DNA of 10,904 nt from Nitrospirota bacterium (GTDB lineage Bacteria > Nitrospirota > Nitrospiria > Nitrospirales > Nitrospiraceae): positions 1-10,904 of the forward strand of contig JACRQB010000215.1 of assembly GCA_016222925.1 (NCBI GenBank), written 5' to 3'. A model generated the notes under the pieces. The model saw nothing but the letters and a program-made list of their open reading frames with translations. It ran no database searches and had not been told where the DNA came from. The position numbers and the translations under genes were made by a program. Below are positions 1 through 6,556 of this stretch, piece after piece (position 1 is the stretch's first letter; each line of letters starts with the position of its first letter).

Positions 1-400
1 CATAGGCTTTGGGCTGGGCGGAGGTATATAGCGCCTCAATCACTGCCAGCATAACGGTGGGTGGTTGAACCGTGAGGATGATGCCGTCGACTCCGGCGGC
101 AAACGCCTCACGCGTACGGGACTGATTCTCAAGCCCGCATAACAACACGATCTTACTGGTCGGGGCGGACGCCCGAATCTGGTTGATGGTGCCGATGGCG
201 TCGTGTTCGGTCTCCAGATCTAGGATGACCACGTCTGGACGGGTTCCGGTGGGGCATCCGTCGGGGATCCTCCACTGGTGCGGAGACACGACCATCTGGA
301 CGGTCGCGCGGCCCTCGAGCACTTTCTGCAAGCCCAACCACAGGAGCCATTGACGGCTCAGGATGGCGATCATGAAGGATGGATTCGTAGCGCTAAGCAT
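1..400 (-). CDS. Response regulator receiver-like protein with degenerate receiver domain (partial, C-terminus outside window)
   Basis: Reading the complement from the ATG at 400-398 gives 133 codons open to the window edge. An AGGAG lies five bases upstream of the ATG (plus coordinates 406-410). The fold pattern is that of a CheY-like receiver: an N-terminal beta strand, then VVILDLE (residues 57-63) holding the usual phospho-acceptor Asp at 61, then IVLLCGL (84-90), then GVDGIILTVQPP (103-114). Key residues are missing. The acidic pair after strand 1 is Ser-Arg (15-16), the conserved Thr/Ser is Cys88, and the conserved Lys is Thr110. It is therefore probably a pseudo-receiver not controlled by ordinary phosphotransfer. 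The output domain is cut off; a LuxR/NarL-type DNA-binding domain would be usual for this spacing but is not seen. It is transcribed away from the EPS genes, so a role in their control is only a guess. Confidence 0.75.
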   Translation of the reverse strand, partial: MLSATNPSFMIAILSRQWLLWLGLQKVLEGRATVQMVVSPHQWRIPDGCPTGTRPDVVILDLETEHDAIGTINQIRASAPTSKIVLLCGLENQSRTREAFAAGVDGIILTVQPPTVMLAVIEALYTSAQPKAY

Positions 401-405
401 AGTGG

Positions 406-410
406 CTCCT
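406..410 (-). promoter_or_regulatory. Ribosome binding site of the receiver-like gene
   Basis: On the minus strand the sequence reads AGGAG, five bases, then ATG. This near-perfect Shine-Dalgarno at good spacing fixes the start at position 400. Confidence 0.7.
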
Positions 411-556
411 GGTTCAAGACGCGGGAAGACCCAGCGTATTCTTAGGGGTTCCAGTCGCTTGTGTTCAGGTGAAAAGGATTTCGATCTCTCGACCGCCTGT
501 TTCTTAATCTTCCTATATCTAGTTTGCTGATGGGTGAGTATGTTGTGTCGCTTACA

Positions 557-578
557 GCTAGGTACGAATGGTACTAGC
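557..578. repeat. Short imperfect inverted repeat
   Basis: GCTAG at 557-561 pairs with CTAGC at 574-578. The stem continues inward as TAC against GTA with one bulged G, leaving a loop of about five bases. No T-run follows on either strand, so it is not a typical intrinsic terminator. It could be a regulator site or a minor RNA hairpin. Confidence 0.35.
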
Positions 579-648
579 CATTAGTATGGTATGCGCAGAT
601 CAATCTAGAGCATGTATCCAATTTGTTGAATTGATTGCCTTATTCTCA

Positions 649-759
649 TTCCTCTCTCCGGTCATGTAACTCTCACTCGACGTGTCAGTAAGGCATACGT
701 ATTGATAGGCTCAAGTACGTCCGGAAATAGCCGAACTTGTAATAGTAAGGAGAGAGGAA
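649..759. repeat. 11-base inverted repeat enclosing a possibly folded segment
   Basis: TTCCTCTCTCC at 649-659 is the exact reverse complement of GGAGAGAGGAA at 749-759, with 89 bases between. Inside, CAAGTaCG at 712-719 pairs with CGaACTTG at 732-739 around an A-A mismatch. Together these could fold as a stem with an internal hairpin. The outer arms are pyrimidine/purine-rich, so a chance match is possible. Confidence 0.3.
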
Positions 760-948
760 AAGTCGACTAGAAACAATTGTGTTCCATGGCTCGAAGGGGC
801 GTAACGATTCCGGAAGCCAATCGCCAGGACAAATGTGCTTGATCTGCTACACTAAAACTAGACATTCAGCTTATGGTTTAAGGACGACAGTGCCGTATAT
901 TGAGTAGGGTCAATGGCTTCTATTCTTAGGGCCGAACGGCCTGATTTT

Positions 949-954
949 TATAAT
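949..954 (+). promoter_or_regulatory. Possible sigma-70 -10 box (TATAAT) upstream of the EPS genes
   Basis: A perfect TATAAT lies about 310 bases ahead of the first EPS gene. No good -35 box stands 16-18 bases upstream, so the call rests on the -10 alone. Just upstream, GGCC-gaac-GGCC followed by a T5 run (930-949) gives a short hairpin resembling a weak terminator. Confidence 0.25.
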
Positions 955-1266
955 GAATGGATTGGGTTCATGAGCTGAAGATTATCTGTCATGAAGAGCT
1001 TGTTGCACCGTAGGGGTAAGTAAGGATACTGGAGTTGGGACAGGGTAATGATATCGAACACTGATCGCAGAAGATATGTCCTTATAGCCACATTTTTGTA
1101 GCTCCATTATTTCCACGAGAGATAGGCTTTGGACCGACTGCTGGCAATATGGAGAGGAAATCCTTGCTTCCCGTTGGGATGACAAGGTCGCCAATACTCC
1201 GATTGCAGAGTATGGTTGGTGCTTTCGCTGGTTAAACGGACAAATATTGAACACCAGAGAAAATCA

Positions 1267-1905
1267 ATGATGGCTATTGCCGGGGGTAGACATAGGATGC
1301 GTATCTCACTCAGGCGGATTCTTATCGTCACTATAGTGCTTGGGGTGGTGGGGTGTGCCGAAAAAAGAGTGAATTACGAAGTCGACCTGACTGCGCCATC
1401 TGATTTTTTCCTCGGGCCGGAGGATGTGCTGAAGGTGATGGTCTGGAAAAGTCCAGACCTGTCTGGTGAGGTGACGATTCGTCCGGATGGCACGATCACC
1501 ATGCCTCTGATCGGGGATGTGCCAGCTGCCGGGCTTACTGCGAATGTTTTAGCGAAGCGTATCGGCGATCGGCTCACTGAATACGTCTCATCACCAGTTG
1601 TCACAATTCAAGTGAAGGAGGTCAACAGCTACTTCATCTACGTCTTGGGAGAAGTCGTGAAGCCGGGGAAGTATCCGCTCAAGTCCTATGCCAACGTGGT
1701 GCAAGGTATTTCGCTGGCCGGCGGGTTCGGTCCCTTTGCGAACAAGAACAAGATTAAGGTATTGCGTAATGTAAGCACTGGTCCGGAAGGGCATGAAAAG
1801 AAACGTCAGATCGAGATTCCGGTGCACTATAACGATATTCTAACGGGTACCGCCGTGCCAGGAAACTTTTTTCTGCGGAGCGGCGATGTCATTGTGGTGC
1901 CGTAG
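1267..1905 (+). CDS. Wza-like polysaccharide export lipoprotein (XrtA/PEP-CTERM type)
   Basis: This is an outer-membrane/periplasmic polysaccharide export protein of 212 residues. From the ATG at 1267 there is a basic N-region, a hydrophobic core and a lipobox LGVVGC, with the lipidated Cys at residue 30. A Poly_export domain follows (about 46-117, starting DFFLGPEDVLKV and including RPDGTITMPLIGD). An SLBB domain comes next (about 123-170, YVLGEVVKPGKYPL ... GGFGPFA). E. coli Wza is about 380 residues; this is the short one-SLBB form typical of XrtA-linked EPS loci, so it lacks Wza's C-terminal helix and probably relies on a separate outer-membrane protein, plausibly the next gene. AGAGA stands seven to eight bases before 1267. 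The ATG at 1297 would give a classic 20-residue lipoprotein signal and is a real alternative start. The stop codon abuts the next gene. Confidence 0.9.
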   Translation: MMAIAGGRHRMRISLRRILIVTIVLGVVGCAEKRVNYEVDLTAPSDFFLGPEDVLKVMVWKSPDLSGEVTIRPDGTITMPLIGDVPAAGLTANVLAKRIGDRLTEYVSSPVVTIQVKEVNSYFIYVLGEVVKPGKYPLKSYANVVQGISLAGGFGPFANKNKIKVLRNVSTGPEGHEKKRQIEIPVHYNDILTGTAVPGNFFLRSGDVIVVP

Positions 1906-3276
1906 GTGAGTGGAAGATGGCTACTTGTGCACATGGCAAGCATCATTCTTGGGATGGGCGTTGGATTGTATTCGCTGAGTCAGGCACAGATAGGTGGGAT
2001 GGGCGGAGGAATGCCGAGTGTTCCAGGAACAGCGTTTGGCGGGGCGACTGACCCCAGCTCGATTCAAGCAACGACTGATGGGTTGCGCATTATTCCCTCC
2101 GTTCAAGTTTCTGAACGATATGACAGTAATGTATTTTTTGCATCGAAGAGCCAGCTTCAAGGAACAGCACCCGGTGACTTTATCACGACAGTCGCGCCCC
2201 AAGTCAGAGGATTGTATACCGATCATGACAAGCTGGTGAAGGTGAACGCGTCCGTGGGAGTGGTTGGTAGTTATTACGCGAACAATACCGGACTAAATTA
2301 TGTGGGCGCGAATGCCGGTGTGGGGTTGGACATGAGCGATCTCATGAGCCAGTGGAGGCCGGGGGCAAGGTGGACGGTGTCAGATACGTATTTTTACAGC
2401 CCTCAGCCTCCTGCGTTTCTTTTAGGGAACCAATCAGGGGAACAGATAAATCCGTTGCTGACAGGTTTTCAGGCAGCCCGCACTAACACAAGCGCCAATA
2501 GCGTCAATACCCAATTGGAGCTTCCGCTCTCTAGTACTGTCAGGTTGACCGGGAGCTATACGCACAGCTTTATCCGCTATGGGGCATCGCAAGTCCCTCA
2601 GGCCTCTACAGCGCAAGCCCCTCAGGCCGCTGCCGTCTTGATCAGCCAAGACACTCAAGCCTATACCGCTGGTGTTTTGGTGCAGGCCTCCATTCAGGAC
2701 AGCATCTCAGTAGACTTCACGAGTAGCGACTTTGATCAAGGCAGACTGGGGGCTTTTAGCACAAGGGGCGGTGCCCTAGGGTGGACCCACAGATTTTCAC
2801 CTGCCGTCAGTTTCAAAGCCACTGGCGGTGTGCGGGAGTTGTCAGGGCAATCAAGTGGAGTACGGTTCCCTTCGACGATTGCACCATTCGGCAGTCTTGC
2901 CATCCTCTGGAAGGATCCTACGACATCAATCGCTCTCCTGTACCAGTCTGGTATTACTCCCTCCTTAGCGTTCAGAAGCGCAGCTATGCTCAATCACTCG
3001 GCGTCGTTCAGCCTGACTCAGAATACCCCGATCCGTGACTTGGTCGGCTTGCTTGGAGCGAGCTATGGCGTCGCCAATGAGTATGGGTCGAATTCAGGAG
3101 GTGGGCTTTCCTGGACCACTGTGGGAGGAATGGGAGGTGCGCTGTACCGAGTGACCCAGAAGATGTTTCTCACGCTGAGTTATAGCTACCAAAATGTTGA
3201 TAACGTATTCGGAGCGGCACGTTTTGCTTATGACAAGCACGTTGTCCAGCTGAATCTGACTCACGCCTTTTACTGA
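1906..3276 (+). CDS. Outer-membrane beta-barrel protein of the EPS locus
   Basis: The protein is 456 residues. It starts at a GTG immediately after the preceding stop; an ATG at 1933 (residue 10) is the alternative, and neither has a good Shine-Dalgarno. Residues 1-28 look like a Sec signal peptide ending near SLSQAQ. A Gly/Met-rich linker follows (GGMGGGMP). The rest alternates polar and hydrophobic residues in beta-strand pairs, with many Ser/Thr/Gly and aromatic girdle residues, and ends LNLTHAFY with a C-terminal aromatic as in outer-membrane barrels. YDSNVFF near residues 74-80 is typical of the barrel proteins in PEP-CTERM/XrtA EPS clusters (TIGR03016-like). I infer it forms or assists the outer-membrane exit for the polymer, because the export lipoprotein has no membrane-spanning part. 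A short Gln/Ala/Pro-rich segment (about 226-240, QVPQASTAQAPQAAA) suggests an exposed loop. Confidence 0.78.
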   Translation: MSGRWLLVHMASIILGMGVGLYSLSQAQIGGMGGGMPSVPGTAFGGATDPSSIQATTDGLRIIPSVQVSERYDSNVFFASKSQLQGTAPGDFITTVAPQVRGLYTDHDKLVKVNASVGVVGSYYANNTGLNYVGANAGVGLDMSDLMSQWRPGARWTVSDTYFYSPQPPAFLLGNQSGEQINPLLTGFQAARTNTSANSVNTQLELPLSSTVRLTGSYTHSFIRYGASQVPQASTAQAPQAAAVLISQDTQAYTAGVLVQASIQDSISVDFTSSDFDQGRLGAFSTRGGALGWTHRFSPAVSFKATGGVRELSGQSSGVRFPSTIAPFGSLAILWKDPTTSIALLYQSGITPSLAFRSAAMLNHSASFSLTQNTPIRDLVGLLGASYGVANEYGSNSGGGLSWTTVGGMGGALYRVTQKMFLTLSYSYQNVDNVFGAARFAYDKHVVQLNLTHAFY

Positions 3277-3342
3277 ATACTGACAAGATCGCTTGTATGC
3301 AATCGTTAACCCAAGAAGATCTGCTTAGGATAGAAGGATTAT
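3277..3342 (+). other. Short gap with apparent remnants of the missing chain-length gene N-terminus
   Basis: The 66 bases before the GTG at 3343, read in its frame, contain PKKI, then CLG, a TAG at 3331-3333, and KDY directly before the start. An earlier TAA lies at 3307-3309. Wzz-type proteins commonly carry a motif like P-x-K-[IV]-P-x-[DE]-Y-V-x-G-L here, so PKKI and KDYVKGL look like homologous sequence interrupted by stops. The similarity is judged by eye from a short stretch. Confidence 0.35.
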
Positions 3343-5505
3343 GTGAAAGGCCTGGGAGGGACAGAGGGAAAAGGATTCGAAGACCCAGCGACGGTTGCTA
3401 TGCAACAGGTACTGCTCGCTCTTACGAATAAATCCGTGTTGGTGCCTATCATCGAGACCATGAAGCCGTATCCGGACAGCGGAGAAGAAACCGAGGGGTC
3501 TTTAATCAAGCGCCTTCGAATGGCTATTAGCGTCGCACGGCCCAAAGAGGGCCTCGGCATAGCGATTTCTTACCAACACTCTGATCCCCATGTGGCCCAA
3601 GCCGTTGCAGCCCTTCTCGTCGTCAAACTGCAGGAAGACAATGCCAAGCGCCGAGAAGGACTGGTCGAGACCACCACCGAGTTTCTGTCTGTTGAGTTGA
3701 ATCGAATGAAGGCGGAACTTGAAGCCAAGGAACAGGCGATTTCTGATTTCAAAAAGGATCATATCGGAGAATTGCCGGGCCAGATGGAGGCCAACCTGCG
3801 CACGCTCGATCGATTGCAGGCTGATCTTACGACTTCCAGTGAATCCTTGAATAAGGGGGGGGAACGGCTTACGGCCTTGGAAAAATCGATCAGGGAATTC
3901 TCTGAGCTCGGGTCAACCGATGTGGTTCCAGTTGAGAGGGGCGGGCGAATGATTGAATCCAGGTCTCCCGACCCTCGTGGTGCCAAGTTAGAGGAATTAA
4001 AGCAAAAGCTAAATGAACTCTTGGGGGTCTACAAGGAGAACTATCCAGATGTGGTGCATCTTCGACAGGAAATCCGCCGATTAGAGTTGGAGCCACGAGT
4101 GGCTGATAGCGATCAGCCGGGTGTGGGTGAGACGATAGGCGGACGGGTTGAAAACAGTGGCAAAGTTGCCCGTAAGCCCATTGACCCATTCTTGAGAGAA
4201 CTGATGAAGGAGCGCAATGAACTAAAAAGTGAGATGGCCTTCCTTAAGGAAAAACAGGCCAAGACTGTTCGTCAGATCAAGGAGATTGAAGCGCATGTAC
4301 AACGTATACCCGCAGCAGAACAGCGCCTCACAATCCTAGTCCGAGACTATGAGAATCTTCAGAAGGGGTATCAATCTCTTCTTGATAAGCGGACCAATGC
4401 CAGGATTTTGGGGAATTATGAGAGTCGTCAGTTTGGAGAGCAGTATCGAGTTATAGAGCCGGCCAACCTGCCCTACGGTGAAGAACCACCCACACTCCTC
4501 CATTTTCTGTTTGGAGGGTTTGTGCTGGGCTGCGCCATTGGGTTAGGAGGAGCCATTGGGGTAGAGTTTTTGAAGCCCGGGTGTCGCCGCCCCGAAGAAG
4601 TTGAAAGCTATCTTGGTCTTTCGGTCATCGCCTCGATCCCTCCTTTTGACAGCATGACAGTCGGAATGGGTTCGACGGGGTCGCGGGCGCTTCTTACTGG
4701 GCCTAAAACCAGTATCGGGATTCCTGGACGTGCTCCATCACATTATGGATATGGACGAAAATGGACGGGCGCCGGATCCGGTACCAAGCGTGCATCGCTC
4801 ACGAGTCTGCCCCAAGCGTTTCATTTGATTGCAAAGTGGGGGGCGCATTCCATTATTGCTGAGCAATACCGAGTGGCGTCGACGCGTCTGCTGTTGATGA
4901 CAGCTGAAAAGAAACATGTAGTCACTCTGGTGGCCAGCAGCATTATGGGGGAAGGGAAAACAACCACAGCCGTAAATCTTGCTTATGTTCTAGCTCATGA
5001 TCTGAAGAAATCTACGCTCCTGATCGATTGCGATTTCAAGCGCCCGATGGTGCATGAATACATGGACATTTCGGTTGAGCCAGGCATTAGCGAAGCGATG
5101 CTGGGGCGAGACATCCTTGAGAATTGTATTCATCACTATGAGGGGATTCCACTCTCGATTTTACCGTGTGGGGATCCGAAGGTTAGGCCTGCCAGAATTT
5201 CCGGCATTCAGTATGTAAAGCAGATTTTGCCGGAGCTAAGGACTCGTTATGACCATGTGATTTTAGATGGGCCGCCTATATTAACACTTGCTGACGTCAA
5301 TGTCCTCGGTAGTCTGGCGGATCAGGTGATTCTTGTGGTGCGAGCCGGTTTGACAAGTCTCGAGATGGTACGCAAGGCGGTAAAGCAGCTCAACGTCAAT
5401 AGCGACGAGATTGGAGTTGTCTTGACGAAGGTGGAAATGGAGTTTGCTCCCTACTTCATGTACGAGACGCCCTATGCTGGTAAGACCGGACGAAGTGGCG
5501 AATAA
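3343..5505 (+). CDS. Chain-length determinant fused to tyrosine autokinase (Wzc-like), N-terminally short
   Basis: This is an inner-membrane co-polymerase and BY-kinase that would control EPS length, 720 residues from a GTG; AAGGA stands four bases upstream. Residues 1-90 match the periplasmic part of a Wzz domain. Coiled coil follows (about 105-190 and 215-345), then a G-rich/PxxP exit region and one membrane helix (about 386-409). The kinase domain starts near EQYRVASTR (507-515). Walker A is SSIMGEGKTTT (532-542, Lys539), with Met where Pro is usual. Walker A' is LLIDCDFKRP (559-568) and Walker B is VILDGPP (639-645). The tail has only three clustered tyrosines (704, 707 and 711). The usual first membrane helix and first beta strand, about 60-70 residues, are absent, and an in-frame stop lies four codons before the start, so as read the Wzz part has no N-terminal anchor. 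It could be a truncated but working gene, a decaying one, or an assembly error. The last 11 bases overlap the next gene. Confidence 0.85.
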   Translation: MKGLGGTEGKGFEDPATVAMQQVLLALTNKSVLVPIIETMKPYPDSGEETEGSLIKRLRMAISVARPKEGLGIAISYQHSDPHVAQAVAALLVVKLQEDNAKRREGLVETTTEFLSVELNRMKAELEAKEQAISDFKKDHIGELPGQMEANLRTLDRLQADLTTSSESLNKGGERLTALEKSIREFSELGSTDVVPVERGGRMIESRSPDPRGAKLEELKQKLNELLGVYKENYPDVVHLRQEIRRLELEPRVADSDQPGVGETIGGRVENSGKVARKPIDPFLRELMKERNELKSEMAFLKEKQAKTVRQIKEIEAHVQRIPAAEQRLTILVRDYENLQKGYQSLLDKRTNARILGNYESRQFGEQYRVIEPANLPYGEEPPTLLHFLFGGFVLGCAIGLGGAIGVEFLKPGCRRPEEVESYLGLSVIASIPPFDSMTVGMGSTGSRALLTGPKTSIGIPGRAPSHYGYGRKWTGAGSGTKRASLTSLPQAFHLIAKWGAHSIIAEQYRVASTRLLLMTAEKKHVVTLVASSIMGEGKTTTAVNLAYVLAHDLKKSTLLIDCDFKRPMVHEYMDISVEPGISEAMLGRDILENCIHHYEGIPLSILPCGDPKVRPARISGIQYVKQILPELRTRYDHVILDGPPILTLADVNVLGSLADQVILVVRAGLTSLEMVRKAVKQLNVNSDEIGVVLTKVEMEFAPYFMYETPYAGKTGRSGE
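3855..3862 (+). repeat. G8 homopolymer tract inside the chain-length/kinase gene
   Basis: Eight consecutive G span codons for Lys-Gly-Gly-Glu in the coiled-coil region (about residues 171-174). Gain or loss of one base would frameshift the gene before the kinase domain. Confidence 0.6.
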
Positions 5506-6556
5506 AGAGGCTGCAGTGGAGCAGGACCTGCAGTTGTGCCGCTTCACAGAAGGCATGTATCCGACGTGGGACGCACTGAGTCCTAGGAAGCGGATACTCA
5601 TCTTGGGGGGCGGAAAGTTTACCGGGGAACTTTGTCGAGTCGTACGGTTGCAACGCCTTGGGCTGGCGGAGATTGTCGGGGTGCTCGTAGGGAGGAATGA
5701 GCGAGTGGAGAGGAACCCCGACATGCCTGGCGTAATTGGCACATATGAACAGGTAGCACGAGTGGTTGAAGAGCAGAGAGTGACCACCGTTGTGGTCTGC
5801 CTTGAAGATCGCCGCTCGGTACTGCCGGTTGAACAGCTGCTCGATTTGAAGGCGATGGGAATAGATGTTCGTGATGGGCATCAATTGTTCGAAGAAGTCT
5901 CGGGCCGCCTCTCAATTGATTCGCTTCGCCCGAGCGTCCTCGTGTTTTCGAACGGTTTCAAGCAACGCATGGTCACCCGTATCATGAAGCGGTTCGGTGA
6001 CATGATGGTTGCAATCGGCGGATTACTGGTGCTGATTCCACTATTCATACTCGTCGCGTGTTTGATTAAGGTTGATTCATCAGGGCCCGTGTTTTATCGC
6101 CAGGTCCGTGTTGGATTGCGCGGGCGGCCCTTTTCGATCTGGAAGTTTCGATCAATGGTGCAAGGTGCGGAAAATGCGGGGGCTCAATGGGCGCAAGCGG
6201 ACGATCCGCGCATCTCCCGCGTCGGGTGGTGGCTGCGAAAGACCCGTGTCGATGAGTTTCCACAGCTGATTAATGTGTTGCGAGGGGAGATGAGTCTTGT
6301 TGGGCCGCGCCCAGAGCGGCCGGTGTTCGTGCAGGACTTGCGAAAAACCATTCCCTATTATGATTTGCGCCACACAGTCAGGCCCGGCATCACCGGATGG
6401 GCACAGGTGAAGTTTCGCTATGGCGCCTCTGCAGAAGATGCCCATATGAAGTTGCAATATGACCTCTACTACGTCAAGCGGTTGTCCTTCGGGATCGATA
6501 TGAGCGTTCTGGTGCAGACGGTGCGAGTGATGTTGCTCGGGGAAGGGGCGCAGTAA
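5495..6556 (+). CDS. Undecaprenyl-phosphate sugar-phosphate transferase, XrtA-type, lacking the N-terminal membrane bundle
   Basis: It would start EPS synthesis by moving a sugar-1-phosphate from a nucleotide sugar to undecaprenyl phosphate at the inner membrane. The GTG at 5495 follows a weak GGA and gives 353 residues. A nucleotide/CoA-binding Rossmann-like domain comes first (about 31-150: RILILGGGKFTGEL, VVVCLEDRR). Then one membrane helix (about 170-192) and the bacterial sugar-transferase domain, with YRQVRVGLRGRPF, WKFRSM (216-221), RVDEFPQL containing the catalytic Asp-Glu (253-254), SLVGPRPERP (267-276) and PGITGWAQVKFRYGAS. The pattern fits the TIGR03013 family of XrtA systems. Family members are usually about 450-470 residues with four or five N-terminal membrane helices; those are missing here. 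It overlaps the kinase gene by 11 bases and its stop overlaps the next start (TAATG), so it is translationally coupled on both sides. The exact sugar cannot be told. Confidence 0.88.
   Translation: MANKEAAVEQDLQLCRFTEGMYPTWDALSPRKRILILGGGKFTGELCRVVRLQRLGLAEIVGVLVGRNERVERNPDMPGVIGTYEQVARVVEEQRVTTVVVCLEDRRSVLPVEQLLDLKAMGIDVRDGHQLFEEVSGRLSIDSLRPSVLVFSNGFKQRMVTRIMKRFGDMMVAIGGLLVLIPLFILVACLIKVDSSGPVFYRQVRVGLRGRPFSIWKFRSMVQGAENAGAQWAQADDPRISRVGWWLRKTRVDEFPQLINVLRGEMSLVGPRPERPVFVQDLRKTIPYYDLRHTVRPGITGWAQVKFRYGASAEDAHMKLQYDLYYVKRLSFGIDMSVLVQTVRVMLLGEGAQ

Larger units (their letters stand above)
411..1266. other. Long divergent intergenic region without a convincing gene
   Basis: About 850 bases lie between the minus-strand receiver-like gene and the first EPS gene. 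The open frames here are short, start without ribosome binding sites and read as low-quality protein (for example a 90-codon minus frame at 982-1254), so I call no gene. The stretch looks more AT-rich than the flanking genes. It contains several inverted repeats (557-578, 649-759 and 712-739) and a TATAAT at 949-954. If that box is used, the EPS transcript would have a leader of about 300 bases. I see no tRNA, rRNA or recognisable riboswitch and no clear sigma-54 -24/-12 site. Confidence 0.6.

Noticed and set aside
437..931. Direct repeat TATTCTTAGGG at 437-447 and 921-931
   Set aside because: An 11-base match within about 850 bases is plausible by chance and the flanks do not match.
930..949. 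Terminator-like GGCC-gaac-GGCC plus T5
   Set aside because: The stem is only four or five pairs, no gene ends just upstream on the plus strand, and the T-run merges with the TATAAT box.
982..1331. Minus-strand open frames of 90 and 74 codons upstream of the export gene
   Set aside because: No ribosome binding sites, no recognisable domains, and composition unlike the real genes; they overlap the start of the export lipoprotein gene.
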